From DATLYF01 sp035575095 (GTDB lineage Bacteria; Pseudomonadota; Gammaproteobacteria; Competibacterales; Competibacteraceae): a stretch of 5,912 bases of DNA. Location of the stretch: positions 1 through 5,912 of the forward strand of contig DATLYF010000155.1 in NCBI GenBank assembly GCA_035575095.1, given 5' to 3'. A program made the translations under genes and the position numbers. The number at the start of each line of letters is the position of its first letter. The first letter of the stretch is position 1. Below are positions 1 to 5,912 of the stretch, one piece after another. The notes under the pieces are model-generated. The model did not search any database. It was not told the DNA's origin and saw only the letters and a program-made list of their open reading frames with translations.

Positions 1-232
1 CCGCCACTACTAGATCGGGACGCAAACCTCGTAGCCGCTGCGCCAGACGGTCGGCCAGCCAGCGGTCGAAAGTGGGTCGACGCCGATACAGTTTATAGGC
101 CAGACCTTGCCAGGGGGTGGCGCCGTTGACGGTAAAGGCGGCGGCCTCATGGCCGGCGCGGCGGAAGGCGGTCAGCAGGTTCTCCAGCCACAGCACCAGG
201 CTGCCGCGCTTGCCGAGCAGCAATACTCTCAT
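1..232 (-). CDS. Probable CgeB-like glycosyltransferase, N-terminal part (runs off left edge)
   Basis: Seen: an open minus-strand frame starts at ATG 232-230 and continues without a stop to base 1, giving 77 complete codons. The product begins MRVLLLGKRGSLVLWLENLL, followed by an amphipathic stretch (TAFRRAGHEAAAF), and ends near LRPDLVVA. A GGAGG ribosome binding site (237-241) lies 4 bases before the ATG, which supports this start. Family knowledge: a short beta strand, a glycine-containing loop, a helix with 'RRAGHE', and a later 'RPDLVV' strand are typical of the N-terminal Rossmann half of GT-B glycosyltransferases, especially CgeB/DUF3880-like proteins. Inference: it transfers a sugar to an unknown acceptor, perhaps a surface polysaccharide or protein. 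The catalytic C-terminal half is outside the window, so the function is tentative. It follows wrbA on the same strand after 133 bases. A lone TAGACT (minus strand, 323-318) could be a -10 box, but no good -35 accompanies it. Confidence 0.55.
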   Translation of the reverse strand, partial: MRVLLLGKRGSLVLWLENLLTAFRRAGHEAAAFTVNGATPWQGLAYKLYRRRPTFDRWLADRLAQRLRGLRPDLVVA

Positions 233-365
233 GGTGCCTCCAGGGCGGGAGGAGGGTGGCCGACAGCGACAGGGATAGACACGGGATGGACAGCTCGGCT
301 TGGTATGACAGGCCGCCAGTCTAACGCGCTCGACCCACTGCCGCGACCGGCTCGGGCGCAACGGC

Positions 366-968
366 TCAGCGCACCAGGCGGGCGGTGATCTCAGCCACGT
401 GGCGGCCCTGGAAGCGCGCCAGTTCCAGCTCGTTGGCGCTGGGCTGGCGCGAGCCGTTGCCGCCGGCGATGGTGGAGGCGCCGTAGGGGGAACCGCCGGT
501 GATCTCGTCCACCCGCATCTGGCCGGCGGCGGAATAGGGCAGGCCGACGATGATCATGCCCTGGTGCAGCAGGGTGGTATGGAAGGAGAGGATGGTGCTC
601 TCCTGGCCGCCGTGCTGAGTGGCGGTGCTGGTGAACACGCTGCCGACCTTGCCGATCAGCGCGCCGCTCAGCCACAGCCCGCCGGTCTGGTCGAGGAAGT
701 TGCGCATCTGCGCGCACATGTTGCCGAAGCGGGTAGGGGTGCCGAAGATGATGGCGTCGTAATCGGCCAGTTCGGCCACGGTGGCGATGGGCGCAACCTG
801 ATCCAGCTTGGCACCGGCCTTGCGTGCCACTTCTTCGGGCATCAGTTCAGGGACGCGCTTGATAGTCACCTCCGTGCCCGGGACGGAGCGGGCACCTTCG
901 GCGATGGCGCTGGCCATGGTTTCGATATGACCGTACATGCTGTAGTAAAGCACCAGTATCCTGCTCAT
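366..968 (-). CDS. wrbA: WrbA-type NAD(P)H:quinone oxidoreductase (flavodoxin-like)
   Basis: Role (family knowledge): a cytoplasmic, tetrameric FMN enzyme that reduces quinones by two electrons using NAD(P)H, avoiding semiquinone radicals, and is linked to oxidative stress defence. Seen: 200 residues, close to the usual length of about 198. The flavodoxin fold starts with ILVLYYSMYGHIE; residues 10-15 (SMYGHI) form the FMN phosphate loop. GTPTRFGNM (76-84), FTSTATQHGGQ (112-122) and GGSPYGASTIAGGNGSRQP (158-176) are the WrbA signature segments around the flavin and are all intact. The ATG start is preceded by AAGGA (978-982) with a rather long 9-base spacing. The gene lies downstream of an intrinsic terminator that ends the response-regulator transcript, so it probably has its own promoter within 969-1117, although no convincing -35/-10 pair was found there. 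No terminator was seen after its stop, so co-transcription with the glycosyltransferase cannot be excluded. The assignment is secure; the physiological role here is inferred. Confidence 0.95.
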   Translation of the reverse strand: MSRILVLYYSMYGHIETMASAIAEGARSVPGTEVTIKRVPELMPEEVARKAGAKLDQVAPIATVAELADYDAIIFGTPTRFGNMCAQMRNFLDQTGGLWLSGALIGKVGSVFTSTATQHGGQESTILSFHTTLLHQGMIIVGLPYSAAGQMRVDEITGGSPYGASTIAGGNGSRQPSANELELARFQGRHVAEITARLVR

Positions 969-1117
969 GGGCCACTGTCCTTGCGATGATGGAGTGCGAG
1001 AAGAGCTTAGCCGCCAAGGGACGGTGCCGATAGCGAGGGATTTTGTCCGGTTTGTTCAGTGGAATTGAAAGCAGCCGCAAAGATCGGCCGGGGAGGGGCG
1101 AGGCAAACAGAAGGCAA

Positions 1118-1167
1118 TAAAAAACGGCTTGGCCACCCAGAAGTCGGCGAGGCAGTGACCAAGCCGT
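1118..1167 (-). terminator. Rho-independent terminator of the response-regulator transcript
   Basis: Seen: ACGGCTTGGCCAC (1124-1136) and GTGACCAAGCCGT (1155-1167) form an inverted repeat matching at 12 of 13 positions. In the minus-strand RNA the single mismatch becomes a G-U wobble, so the stem is a continuous 13 bp with an 18-base loop. Immediately 3' on the minus strand comes UUUUUAUU (1123-1116). The plus-strand side has no U run, so termination is directional, serving the regulator gene whose stop lies 136 bases upstream. It also isolates wrbA from ypjD/regulator transcription. Confidence 0.88.
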
Positions 1168-1189
1168 GCAAAAGACGTCAATCTTGCGC

Positions 1190-1231
1190 GTCCAGGTCGA
1201 CCGCTGCTGTGGGGGCTGCTACGACCGGGAC
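1190..1231 (-). other. Imperfect stem-loop in the response-regulator 3' UTR
   Basis: Seen: GTCCAGGTCG (1190-1199) and CGACCGGGAC (1222-1231) are inverted copies matching at 9 of 10 positions around a 22-base loop. On the minus-strand RNA this gives a 5-bp and a 4-bp helix split by a C·U mismatch. The C-rich loop carries AGCAGC twice. It lies 22 bases before the terminator stem on the same transcript. A 9/10 repeat could arise by chance in a region this size, so function is unproven. Confidence 0.3.
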
Positions 1232-1302
1232 ACACCATAACGGTAAATGTCTAGCCAGCCAGGGGAAATAAGGACTTTGGCAGGCCTTGATCCAGGTTTT
1301 CC

Positions 1303-1965
1303 CTAGGTTGGATCCGCGTAGCTCCGTTCCGGTTCCCCGCTGGCTCCCTGGGTGGCATGTTGACGGTAGCATTCCAGCAGCCGTACCAAATCGGAAAGAG
1401 AACTGGCGCGCAGCTTGGTCATGATGCTGCGGCGGTGCGATTCGACCGTGGCCAGGCTGAGGCTGAGGCGGGCGGCGATCACCTTGTTGAGGCAGCCGGC
1501 CACGATCAGCTCCAGCACCTGGAATTCCCGCGGCGAGAGCAGTTGCAGTCGGGCCAGGGCGGTGGCGATGCGCCGCTGGCGGCGACGCTCATTCAGATCC
1601 CGGGCCAGGGCCTGGCGCACTCGCTCCAGCAACAGTGAATCGTCGCAGGGTTTCTGCAGGAAATCCTGGGCGCCGCGCTTCATGGCGTGCACCGCCATGG
1701 GCACGTCGCCATGGCCAGATAGGAAGACCACGGGAATGGAATGGCCGCGCCGCTGCAGCTCTTCCTGCAGTTCCAGACCGCTCATGCCCGGCATGCGCAC
1801 ATCCAGCAGCAGGCAGCCGGGCCGTTCGGGGCGGTAGGCGGCCAGGAACGCCAGGGCGCTGGGATAGCTCTGCACCCGCAATCCCGCTGAGTGCAGCAGC
1901 AGCTCCAGGGACTCCCGGACCGGTGCCTCGTCATCCACGATGAAAACGGTGGGCTCCATCGCCAT
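1303..1965 (-). CDS. Orphan FixJ/LuxR-type two-component response regulator
   Basis: Seen: 220 residues in two domains. The receiver domain (about 5-122) has the acidic pair D11-D12, phosphoacceptor D55 in LLLDVRMPGMSG, S83 in VVFLSGHGDVPMAV, and K105 in LQKP, so all phosphorylation residues are present. A linker (about 123-140) leads to a LuxR-type helix-turn-helix (143-198) with LSPREFQVLELIVAGCLNK and ATVESHRRSIMTKL. Family knowledge: this is the FixJ/NodW/StyR-type layout, where phosphorylation by a histidine kinase promotes dimerisation and DNA binding. No kinase gene is in the window, so partner and target genes are unknown. The start at ATG 1965-1963 is set by AGGAGG (1972-1977) 6 bases upstream; a second ATG two codons later lacks that spacing. 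It follows ypjD by 46 bases on the same strand with no terminator between, suggesting co-transcription, and ends in a clear terminator. A redox or respiratory signal is possible given ypjD and wrbA nearby, but this is speculation. Confidence 0.9.
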   Translation of the reverse strand: MAMEPTVFIVDDEAPVRESLELLLHSAGLRVQSYPSALAFLAAYRPERPGCLLLDVRMPGMSGLELQEELQRRGHSIPVVFLSGHGDVPMAVHAMKRGAQDFLQKPCDDSLLLERVRQALARDLNERRRQRRIATALARLQLLSPREFQVLELIVAGCLNKVIAARLSLSLATVESHRRSIMTKLRASSLSDLVRLLECYRQHATQGASGEPERSYADPT

Positions 1966-2001
1966 GCTCGACCTCCTGGGAAGGGCTGGGCTGCGGGCAG
2001 G

Positions 2002-2016
2002 GTTGACTGCGTCAAC
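2002..2016. repeat. Perfect 6-3-6 inverted repeat across the ypjD stop codon
   Basis: Seen: GTTGAC-TGC-GTCAAC is a perfect inverted repeat with 6-base arms and a 3-base centre. It overlaps the last ypjD codons and stop (TGA at 2014-2012), and its near edge is 36 bases upstream of the response-regulator ATG. The geometry fits a dimeric regulator site or a short hairpin at the gene junction. No U tract follows, so it is not an intrinsic terminator. It could also be chance. Confidence 0.3.
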
Positions 2017-2821
2017 GCTGCAGGATCAGCTCTAATACCAGTTTGCTACCAAAATAGGCTAGCCCCAGCACGACGAAACCGCTGAGTGTCCAGCGGATGG
2101 CGGTGCGCCCGCGCCAGCCGAAGCGCCAACGCCCCCACAGCAGGATGCCGAACACCGTCCAGGCGGCGATAGACAGCACGGTCTTGTGCACCAGATGCTG
2201 GGCGAAGATATCCTCGAGGAACAGGAAACCACTGGCGAGCGCCAGGCTGAGCATCACGAAGCCGATCCCAATCATCTGAAACAGCAGCATCTCCATGGTC
2301 ACCAGCGGCGGGATGCCGCGCACGAACCCCCCCGGGTGGCGGCTGCGTAGACGGTGATCCTGGATCGCCAGCAGGATGGCCTGCACCGCCGCCAGCGACA
2401 ACAAGGAATAGGCCAGGATGGAGATGAGGATGTGCGACTCCAGCTGCCACTGGTGCGGATCGCTGACGATGCGCTGCGAAGGGAAGATCAGGGCCAGGAT
2501 CACCGTGGTGGCGGCAAAGGGCAGCAGCACGATGCCGAGGTTCTCCACCGGGCGCAACAGGGCCGAGAGCAGTAGCACCACGGCAATCAGCCAGCCGGTG
2601 AGGGAGAGGGCGTTGAAGAAGCCCAGATTGACGCCTTCGGGGTGGAGGATGGCGCGCGACAGGATCAGGGCGTGCAGCAGCACCGCCGCGCCGCCCAAGG
2701 CCAGCAGCAGGGGTTTGCCCTGTAGCGTACCGTGGCCGGCCCGCGACAGGCGTACCCCCAGCAGGCCGCCGGTAAGCAGGTAGAGGACGGCGGCCAGGCC
2801 GCCGATGAATGTATTGTACAT
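2012..2821 (-). CDS. ypjD: YpjD/CcsA-family inner membrane cytochrome c assembly-like protein
   Basis: Seen: 269 residues from ATG 2821, mostly hydrophobic, with about eight predicted membrane segments (approximately 4-24, 37-57, 68-88, 95-113, 130-153, 178-201, 212-230, 246-266). Family features include LESHILISILAYSLLSLAAV, with H130 opening a membrane helix, then PPLVTMEMLLFQMIGIGF, and HKTVLSIAAWTVFGILLWGR with H212. H130 and H212 are candidate haem ligands, as in CcsA/CcmC proteins. The WWD motif of true haem handlers is not evident, which fits YpjD. Family knowledge: E. coli YpjD is of similar length and lies divergent to ffh, as here. Its exact biochemical role is unsettled; membrane haem or cytochrome c assembly is inferred from the family. 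An ATG 45 bases upstream (2866) would add 15 polar residues before the first membrane helix and has no ribosome binding site, so 2821 was preferred, although its own site is weak too. It probably forms an operon with the response regulator downstream. Confidence 0.88.
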   Translation of the reverse strand: MYNTFIGGLAAVLYLLTGGLLGVRLSRAGHGTLQGKPLLLALGGAAVLLHALILSRAILHPEGVNLGFFNALSLTGWLIAVVLLLSALLRPVENLGIVLLPFAATTVILALIFPSQRIVSDPHQWQLESHILISILAYSLLSLAAVQAILLAIQDHRLRSRHPGGFVRGIPPLVTMEMLLFQMIGIGFVMLSLALASGFLFLEDIFAQHLVHKTVLSIAAWTVFGILLWGRWRFGWRGRTAIRWTLSGFVVLGLAYFGSKLVLELILQR

Positions 2822-2917
2822 CTCGCCGATCCGCTCGCTCGTCTCGCGCCGGGAATGATGGCACATCCGGCCGGTGGCTTGAAGATCGCGCCCGCGCCAG
2901 AAACGGCAGGATCAGGG

Positions 2918-2923
2918 TATACT
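2918..2923 (+). promoter_or_regulatory. Candidate -10 box of the ffh promoter
   Basis: TATACT lies 59 bases before the ffh ATG in the 161-base gap between ypjD and ffh. It matches the sigma-70 -10 consensus at 5 of 6 positions. No good -35 occurs at the usual 16-18 base spacing (CGCCAG at 2895-2900 is poor), so it may rely on an activator or the call may be wrong. The box overlaps the palindrome GTATAC, so the opposite strand reads TATACC, which could in principle serve ypjD. Confidence 0.4.
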
Positions 2924-2982
2924 TGCCCATTCCCGACGGGGTCGCCCGGCCCCGCCCAGCCGATAGACCGATGGAAGTCCGC

Positions 2983-4362
<1,380 letters not shown>

Positions 4363-4377
4363 GCTGAGGCGAAGCCC

Positions 4378-4405
4378 TTCACTTTCCGGCAATTTCGAGT
4401 AGAAT
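4378..4405 (+). promoter_or_regulatory. Candidate sigma-70 promoter of the rpsP-rimM-trmD operon
   Basis: Seen: TTCACT (4378-4383) and TAGAAT (4400-4405) are separated by 16 bases. They match the -35 consensus at 4 of 6 and the -10 consensus at 5 of 6 positions. Transcription would begin near 4412, leaving a leader of about 60 bases before the rpsP ATG. The site starts 16 bases after the ffh stop. An own promoter for the rpsP operon agrees with E. coli. No strong terminator was seen after ffh, so read-through from ffh is also possible. Confidence 0.55.
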
Positions 4406-4472
4406 TCGCGGTTTGTTTTCAATCGGACCGGCTGGTCCTTGGCATACGAAGATACAGAGGGTCAACCTTCCC

Positions 4473-4733
4473 ATGGTCACCATTCGCTTGTCCCGCGGCG
4501 GCGCCAAAAAACGCCCGTTCTACCACGTGGTCGTCACCGATAGCCGCAGCCCCCGTGACGGCCGCTACATCGAGCGCGTCGGCTTCTTCAATCCGATCGC
4601 CCGCGGCGGCGAGGAGCGGCTCAACCTGAACGGTGAGCGCCTGCAGTACTGGCTGTCCCAGGGCGCCCAAGCCTCGGAGCGCGTGGCGGCGCTGCTCAAG
4701 GAATTCCAGCGCCAGTCCGCCCAGGCCGCGTAA
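4473..4733 (+). CDS. rpsP: 30S ribosomal protein bS16
   Basis: Role (family knowledge): bS16 binds 16S rRNA in the body of the small subunit and is needed early in 30S assembly. Seen: 86 residues, near the usual 80-90, beginning MVTIRLSRGGAKKRPFYHVV and continuing with DSRSPRDGRYIERVGFFNP (23-41), all hallmark bS16 segments. The conserved RLQYWLSQGAQAS stretch (56-68) precedes a helical tail. The ATG at 4473 is fixed by the conserved MVTIRL N-terminus; an upstream in-frame ATG at 4413 would add 20 unrelated residues. The best ribosome binding sequence, GAGGG (4457-4461), is 11 bases from the ATG, longer than usual for a ribosomal protein gene. rimM follows after 16 bases in what is almost certainly one operon. 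Confidence 0.97.
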   Translation: MVTIRLSRGGAKKRPFYHVVVTDSRSPRDGRYIERVGFFNPIARGGEERLNLNGERLQYWLSQGAQASERVAALLKEFQRQSAQAA

Positions 4734-4749
4734 TGCGGCAGAGCCGGTT

Positions 4750-5274
4750 GTGAGTGGAGACACCGCCGCCAGCCGCTGGATCACCCTGGGCCGCGTGTCC
4801 GGCCTGTACGGGGTACGCGGCTGGGTCAAGGTGTTCTCCGAGACCCAGCCGCGCGAAGGCATCCTCGGCTATCAGCCGCTCTACCTGTCGCGCGACGGAA
4901 AGGAATGGCAGCCCTACCAGGTGGAACAGGGGCGCGTCCAGGGCAAGGGAGTGATCCTCAAGCTGCGCGGCTGTGAGGACCGCGACCAGGCGGCGACCCT
5001 GCTGGGGCAGAGCATCGCCGTCACCCGCGAGCAGTTGCCGCCGGCGGCGCCGGGCGAGTACTACTGGGCCGATCTGATCGGCCTGCGCGTGGTCACCGTC
5101 GCGGAGATCGAGCTGGGACGGGTGGACAGCCTGTTCGAAACCGGGGCCAACGACGTGGTGGTGGTGAAGGACGGCGAGCGGGAGCACCTGTTGCCCTTTC
5201 TGCAGGGGTCGGTGGTGCGGAGCGTCGATCTGGAGCAGGGGGTGATGCGGGTCGAGTGGGATCCGGATTTCTGA
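4750..5274 (+). CDS. rimM: 16S rRNA processing / 30S maturation factor RimM
   Basis: Role (family knowledge): binds uS19 and assists maturation of the 30S head and 16S rRNA processing in the cytoplasm. Seen: 174 residues if started at GTG 4750. The N-terminal RimM beta-barrel (about 10-95) has the typical ITLGRVSGLYGVRGWVKVFS. The C-terminal PRC barrel (about 100-172) begins at EYYWADLIGL (103-112) and includes TGANDVVVV (131-139) and HLLPFL (146-151). The start is a judgement: the frame stays open back into rpsP (ATG at 4633), but those residues are the rpsP sequence in another frame. GTG 4750 gives the usual family length and lies 16 bases after the rpsP stop. Its ribosome binding site is weak (GCAGAG, 4738-4743), so translation is probably coupled to rpsP. 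trmD follows after 28 bases. Confidence 0.95.
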   Translation: MSGDTAASRWITLGRVSGLYGVRGWVKVFSETQPREGILGYQPLYLSRDGKEWQPYQVEQGRVQGKGVILKLRGCEDRDQAATLLGQSIAVTREQLPPAAPGEYYWADLIGLRVVTVAEIELGRVDSLFETGANDVVVVKDGEREHLLPFLQGSVVRSVDLEQGVMRVEWDPDF

Positions 5275-5302
5275 CGCGCGGCATACCTGGCCCGGACGTA
5301 TC

Positions 5303-5912
5303 ATGCGCGTCGACGTGATCACCCTGTTTCCGCAGCTGTTCCAGGCGCTGGTGAGCTGCGGCGTGACCGGACGGGCGGTGGAGCGTGGCCTGCTCGCCCT
5401 GCATACCTGGGACCCGCGCGAGGAAACCCACGATCGCCATCGCACCGTGGACGACCGTCCCTACGGCGGCGGTCCGGGCATGGTGATGAAGGTGCAGCCG
5501 CTGCGCGATGCCCTGCGGCGGGCGCGGGCCGCCGCCGGCAGCCGCGGGCGCACCCTCTACCTCAGTCCCCAGGGCCGCCCCCTGGACCAGGGCGGGGTGC
5601 GTGAACTGGCGCAGGCGCGGCATCTGCTGCTGATCGCCGGCCGCTACGAGGGTGTGGACGAGCGGCTGATCGAGGCCGAGGTGGACGAGGAATGGTCTAT
5701 CGGCGATTACGTGCTGTCCGGCGGCGAGCTGGCGGCGGCGGTGATCGTCGATGCGGTGGCGCGGCTGCTGCCAGGGGTGCTGAACGACGCGGAGTCGGCC
5801 CAGCAGGACTCCTTCATGGCGGGGCTGCTGGACTGCCCGCACTATACCCGCCCGGAGGAGATCGACGGACGGCGCGTGCCGGCGGTGCTGTTGAGCGGCG
5901 ACCACCAGGCCA
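5303..5912 (+). CDS. trmD: tRNA (guanine-N1)-methyltransferase TrmD, 5' part (runs off right edge)
   Basis: Role (family knowledge): a SAM-dependent SPOUT-class homodimer that methylates G37 next to the anticodon, preventing +1 frameshifting; usually essential. Seen: 203 complete codons from ATG 5303 to the window end, out of an expected 240-255. VITLFPQLFQA (5-15), GVTGRAVERGLL (20-31), HDRHRTVDDRPYGGGPGMVM (43-62), YLSPQGRPLDQ (86-96), the trefoil-knot SAM-binding segments AGRYEGVDER (112-121) and WSIGDYVLSGGEL (131-143), and LLDCPHYTRP (175-184) are all present. R154 and the catalytic D169 (in SAQQDSF) fall at the same numbers as in the well-studied H. influenzae/E. coli enzymes. The upstream GGAC is only a poor ribosome binding site. 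The gene is the third in the rpsP operon; rplS would be expected next, beyond the window. Only the C-terminal part of the domain is missing. Confidence 0.97.
   Translation, partial: MRVDVITLFPQLFQALVSCGVTGRAVERGLLALHTWDPREETHDRHRTVDDRPYGGGPGMVMKVQPLRDALRRARAAAGSRGRTLYLSPQGRPLDQGGVRELAQARHLLLIAGRYEGVDERLIEAEVDEEWSIGDYVLSGGELAAAVIVDAVARLLPGVLNDAESAQQDSFMAGLLDCPHYTRPEEIDGRRVPAVLLSGDHQA

Larger units (their letters stand above)
969..1302. other. 334-base intergenic region between response regulator and wrbA
   Basis: No protein gene is supported here. The short open frames lack ribosome binding sites and recognisable products. Reading on the minus strand, it contains the 3' untranslated region of the response-regulator gene (1302-1168), with an imperfect stem-loop at 1190-1231 and an intrinsic terminator at 1118-1167. 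These are followed by about 150 bases (1117-969) that should hold the wrbA promoter and 5' leader. I did not find a convincing sigma-70 pair in that leader. No tRNA, no 4.5S RNA core motif and no riboswitch pattern was recognised. Confidence 0.6.

Noticed and set aside
399..989. A 196-codon plus-strand open frame opposite wrbA
   Set aside because: It is the mirror frame of a clearly conserved wrbA; the Gly/Ala/His-rich product shows no family motif and there is no ribosome binding site.
1289..1314. Inverted repeat GATCCA/TGGATC around the response-regulator stop codon
   Set aside because: The stem is only 6 bp over a 14-base loop with no U tract, and half of it lies within coding sequence; chance is the simplest explanation.
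2822..2982. 4.5S RNA gene near ffh
   Set aside because: The conserved SRP RNA core (GGTCAGG...GGAAGCAGCC type) was looked for in the gaps around ffh and not found.
5281..5410. Direct repeat of GCATACCTGG exactly 120 bases apart (5281-5290 and 5401-5410)
   Set aside because: It is a single 10-base match with one copy in the rimM/trmD gap and the other coding conserved TrmD residues; no further copies or flanking similarity.
5093..5905. A 270-codon minus-strand open frame opposite rimM/trmD
   Set aside because: It is antisense to intact, conserved trmD with a composition-driven product rich in Arg, Pro, His and Ala; no domain was recognised.

Overview
This window looks like a chromosomal housekeeping locus of a GC-rich gammaproteobacterium. 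The main support is gene order: a ypjD-type cytochrome c assembly gene is divergent from ffh, which is followed directly by rpsP, rimM and trmD, the order known from Escherichia coli and relatives. Codon use is strongly biased to G/C at third positions. The protein sequences would fit a high-GC group such as Chromatiales-like sulfur bacteria, but that placement is inference; the species cannot be named from this window.

The left half is on the minus strand. From right to left it holds ypjD (2821 to 2012), an orphan FixJ-type response regulator 46 bases further on (1965 to 1303), a 3' untranslated stretch ending in a good intrinsic terminator (1167 to 1118), wrbA (968 to 366), and the first 77 codons of a probable CgeB-like glycosyltransferase that leaves the window at base 1. 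ypjD and the regulator are probably co-transcribed, because no terminator separates them and the regulator has a strong ribosome binding site. wrbA is separated from them by the terminator and must use its own promoter.

The right half is on the plus strand. ffh (2983-4362) encodes the SRP GTPase. It has a candidate -10 box in the ypjD/ffh gap. A separate, better promoter candidate lies just after ffh and would drive rpsP (4473-4733), rimM (4750-5274) and trmD (5303 to beyond the right edge). These genes serve translation and protein export: Ffh targets nascent membrane proteins, bS16 and RimM act in 30S assembly, and TrmD makes m1G37 in tRNA.

No mobile element, CRISPR array, tRNA, rRNA or phage gene was seen, and no convincing new system. 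The points most worth a second look are in the non-core part: the orphan response regulator beside ypjD, its structured 3' untranslated region with two stem-loops, and a perfect 6-3-6 inverted repeat across the ypjD stop codon.
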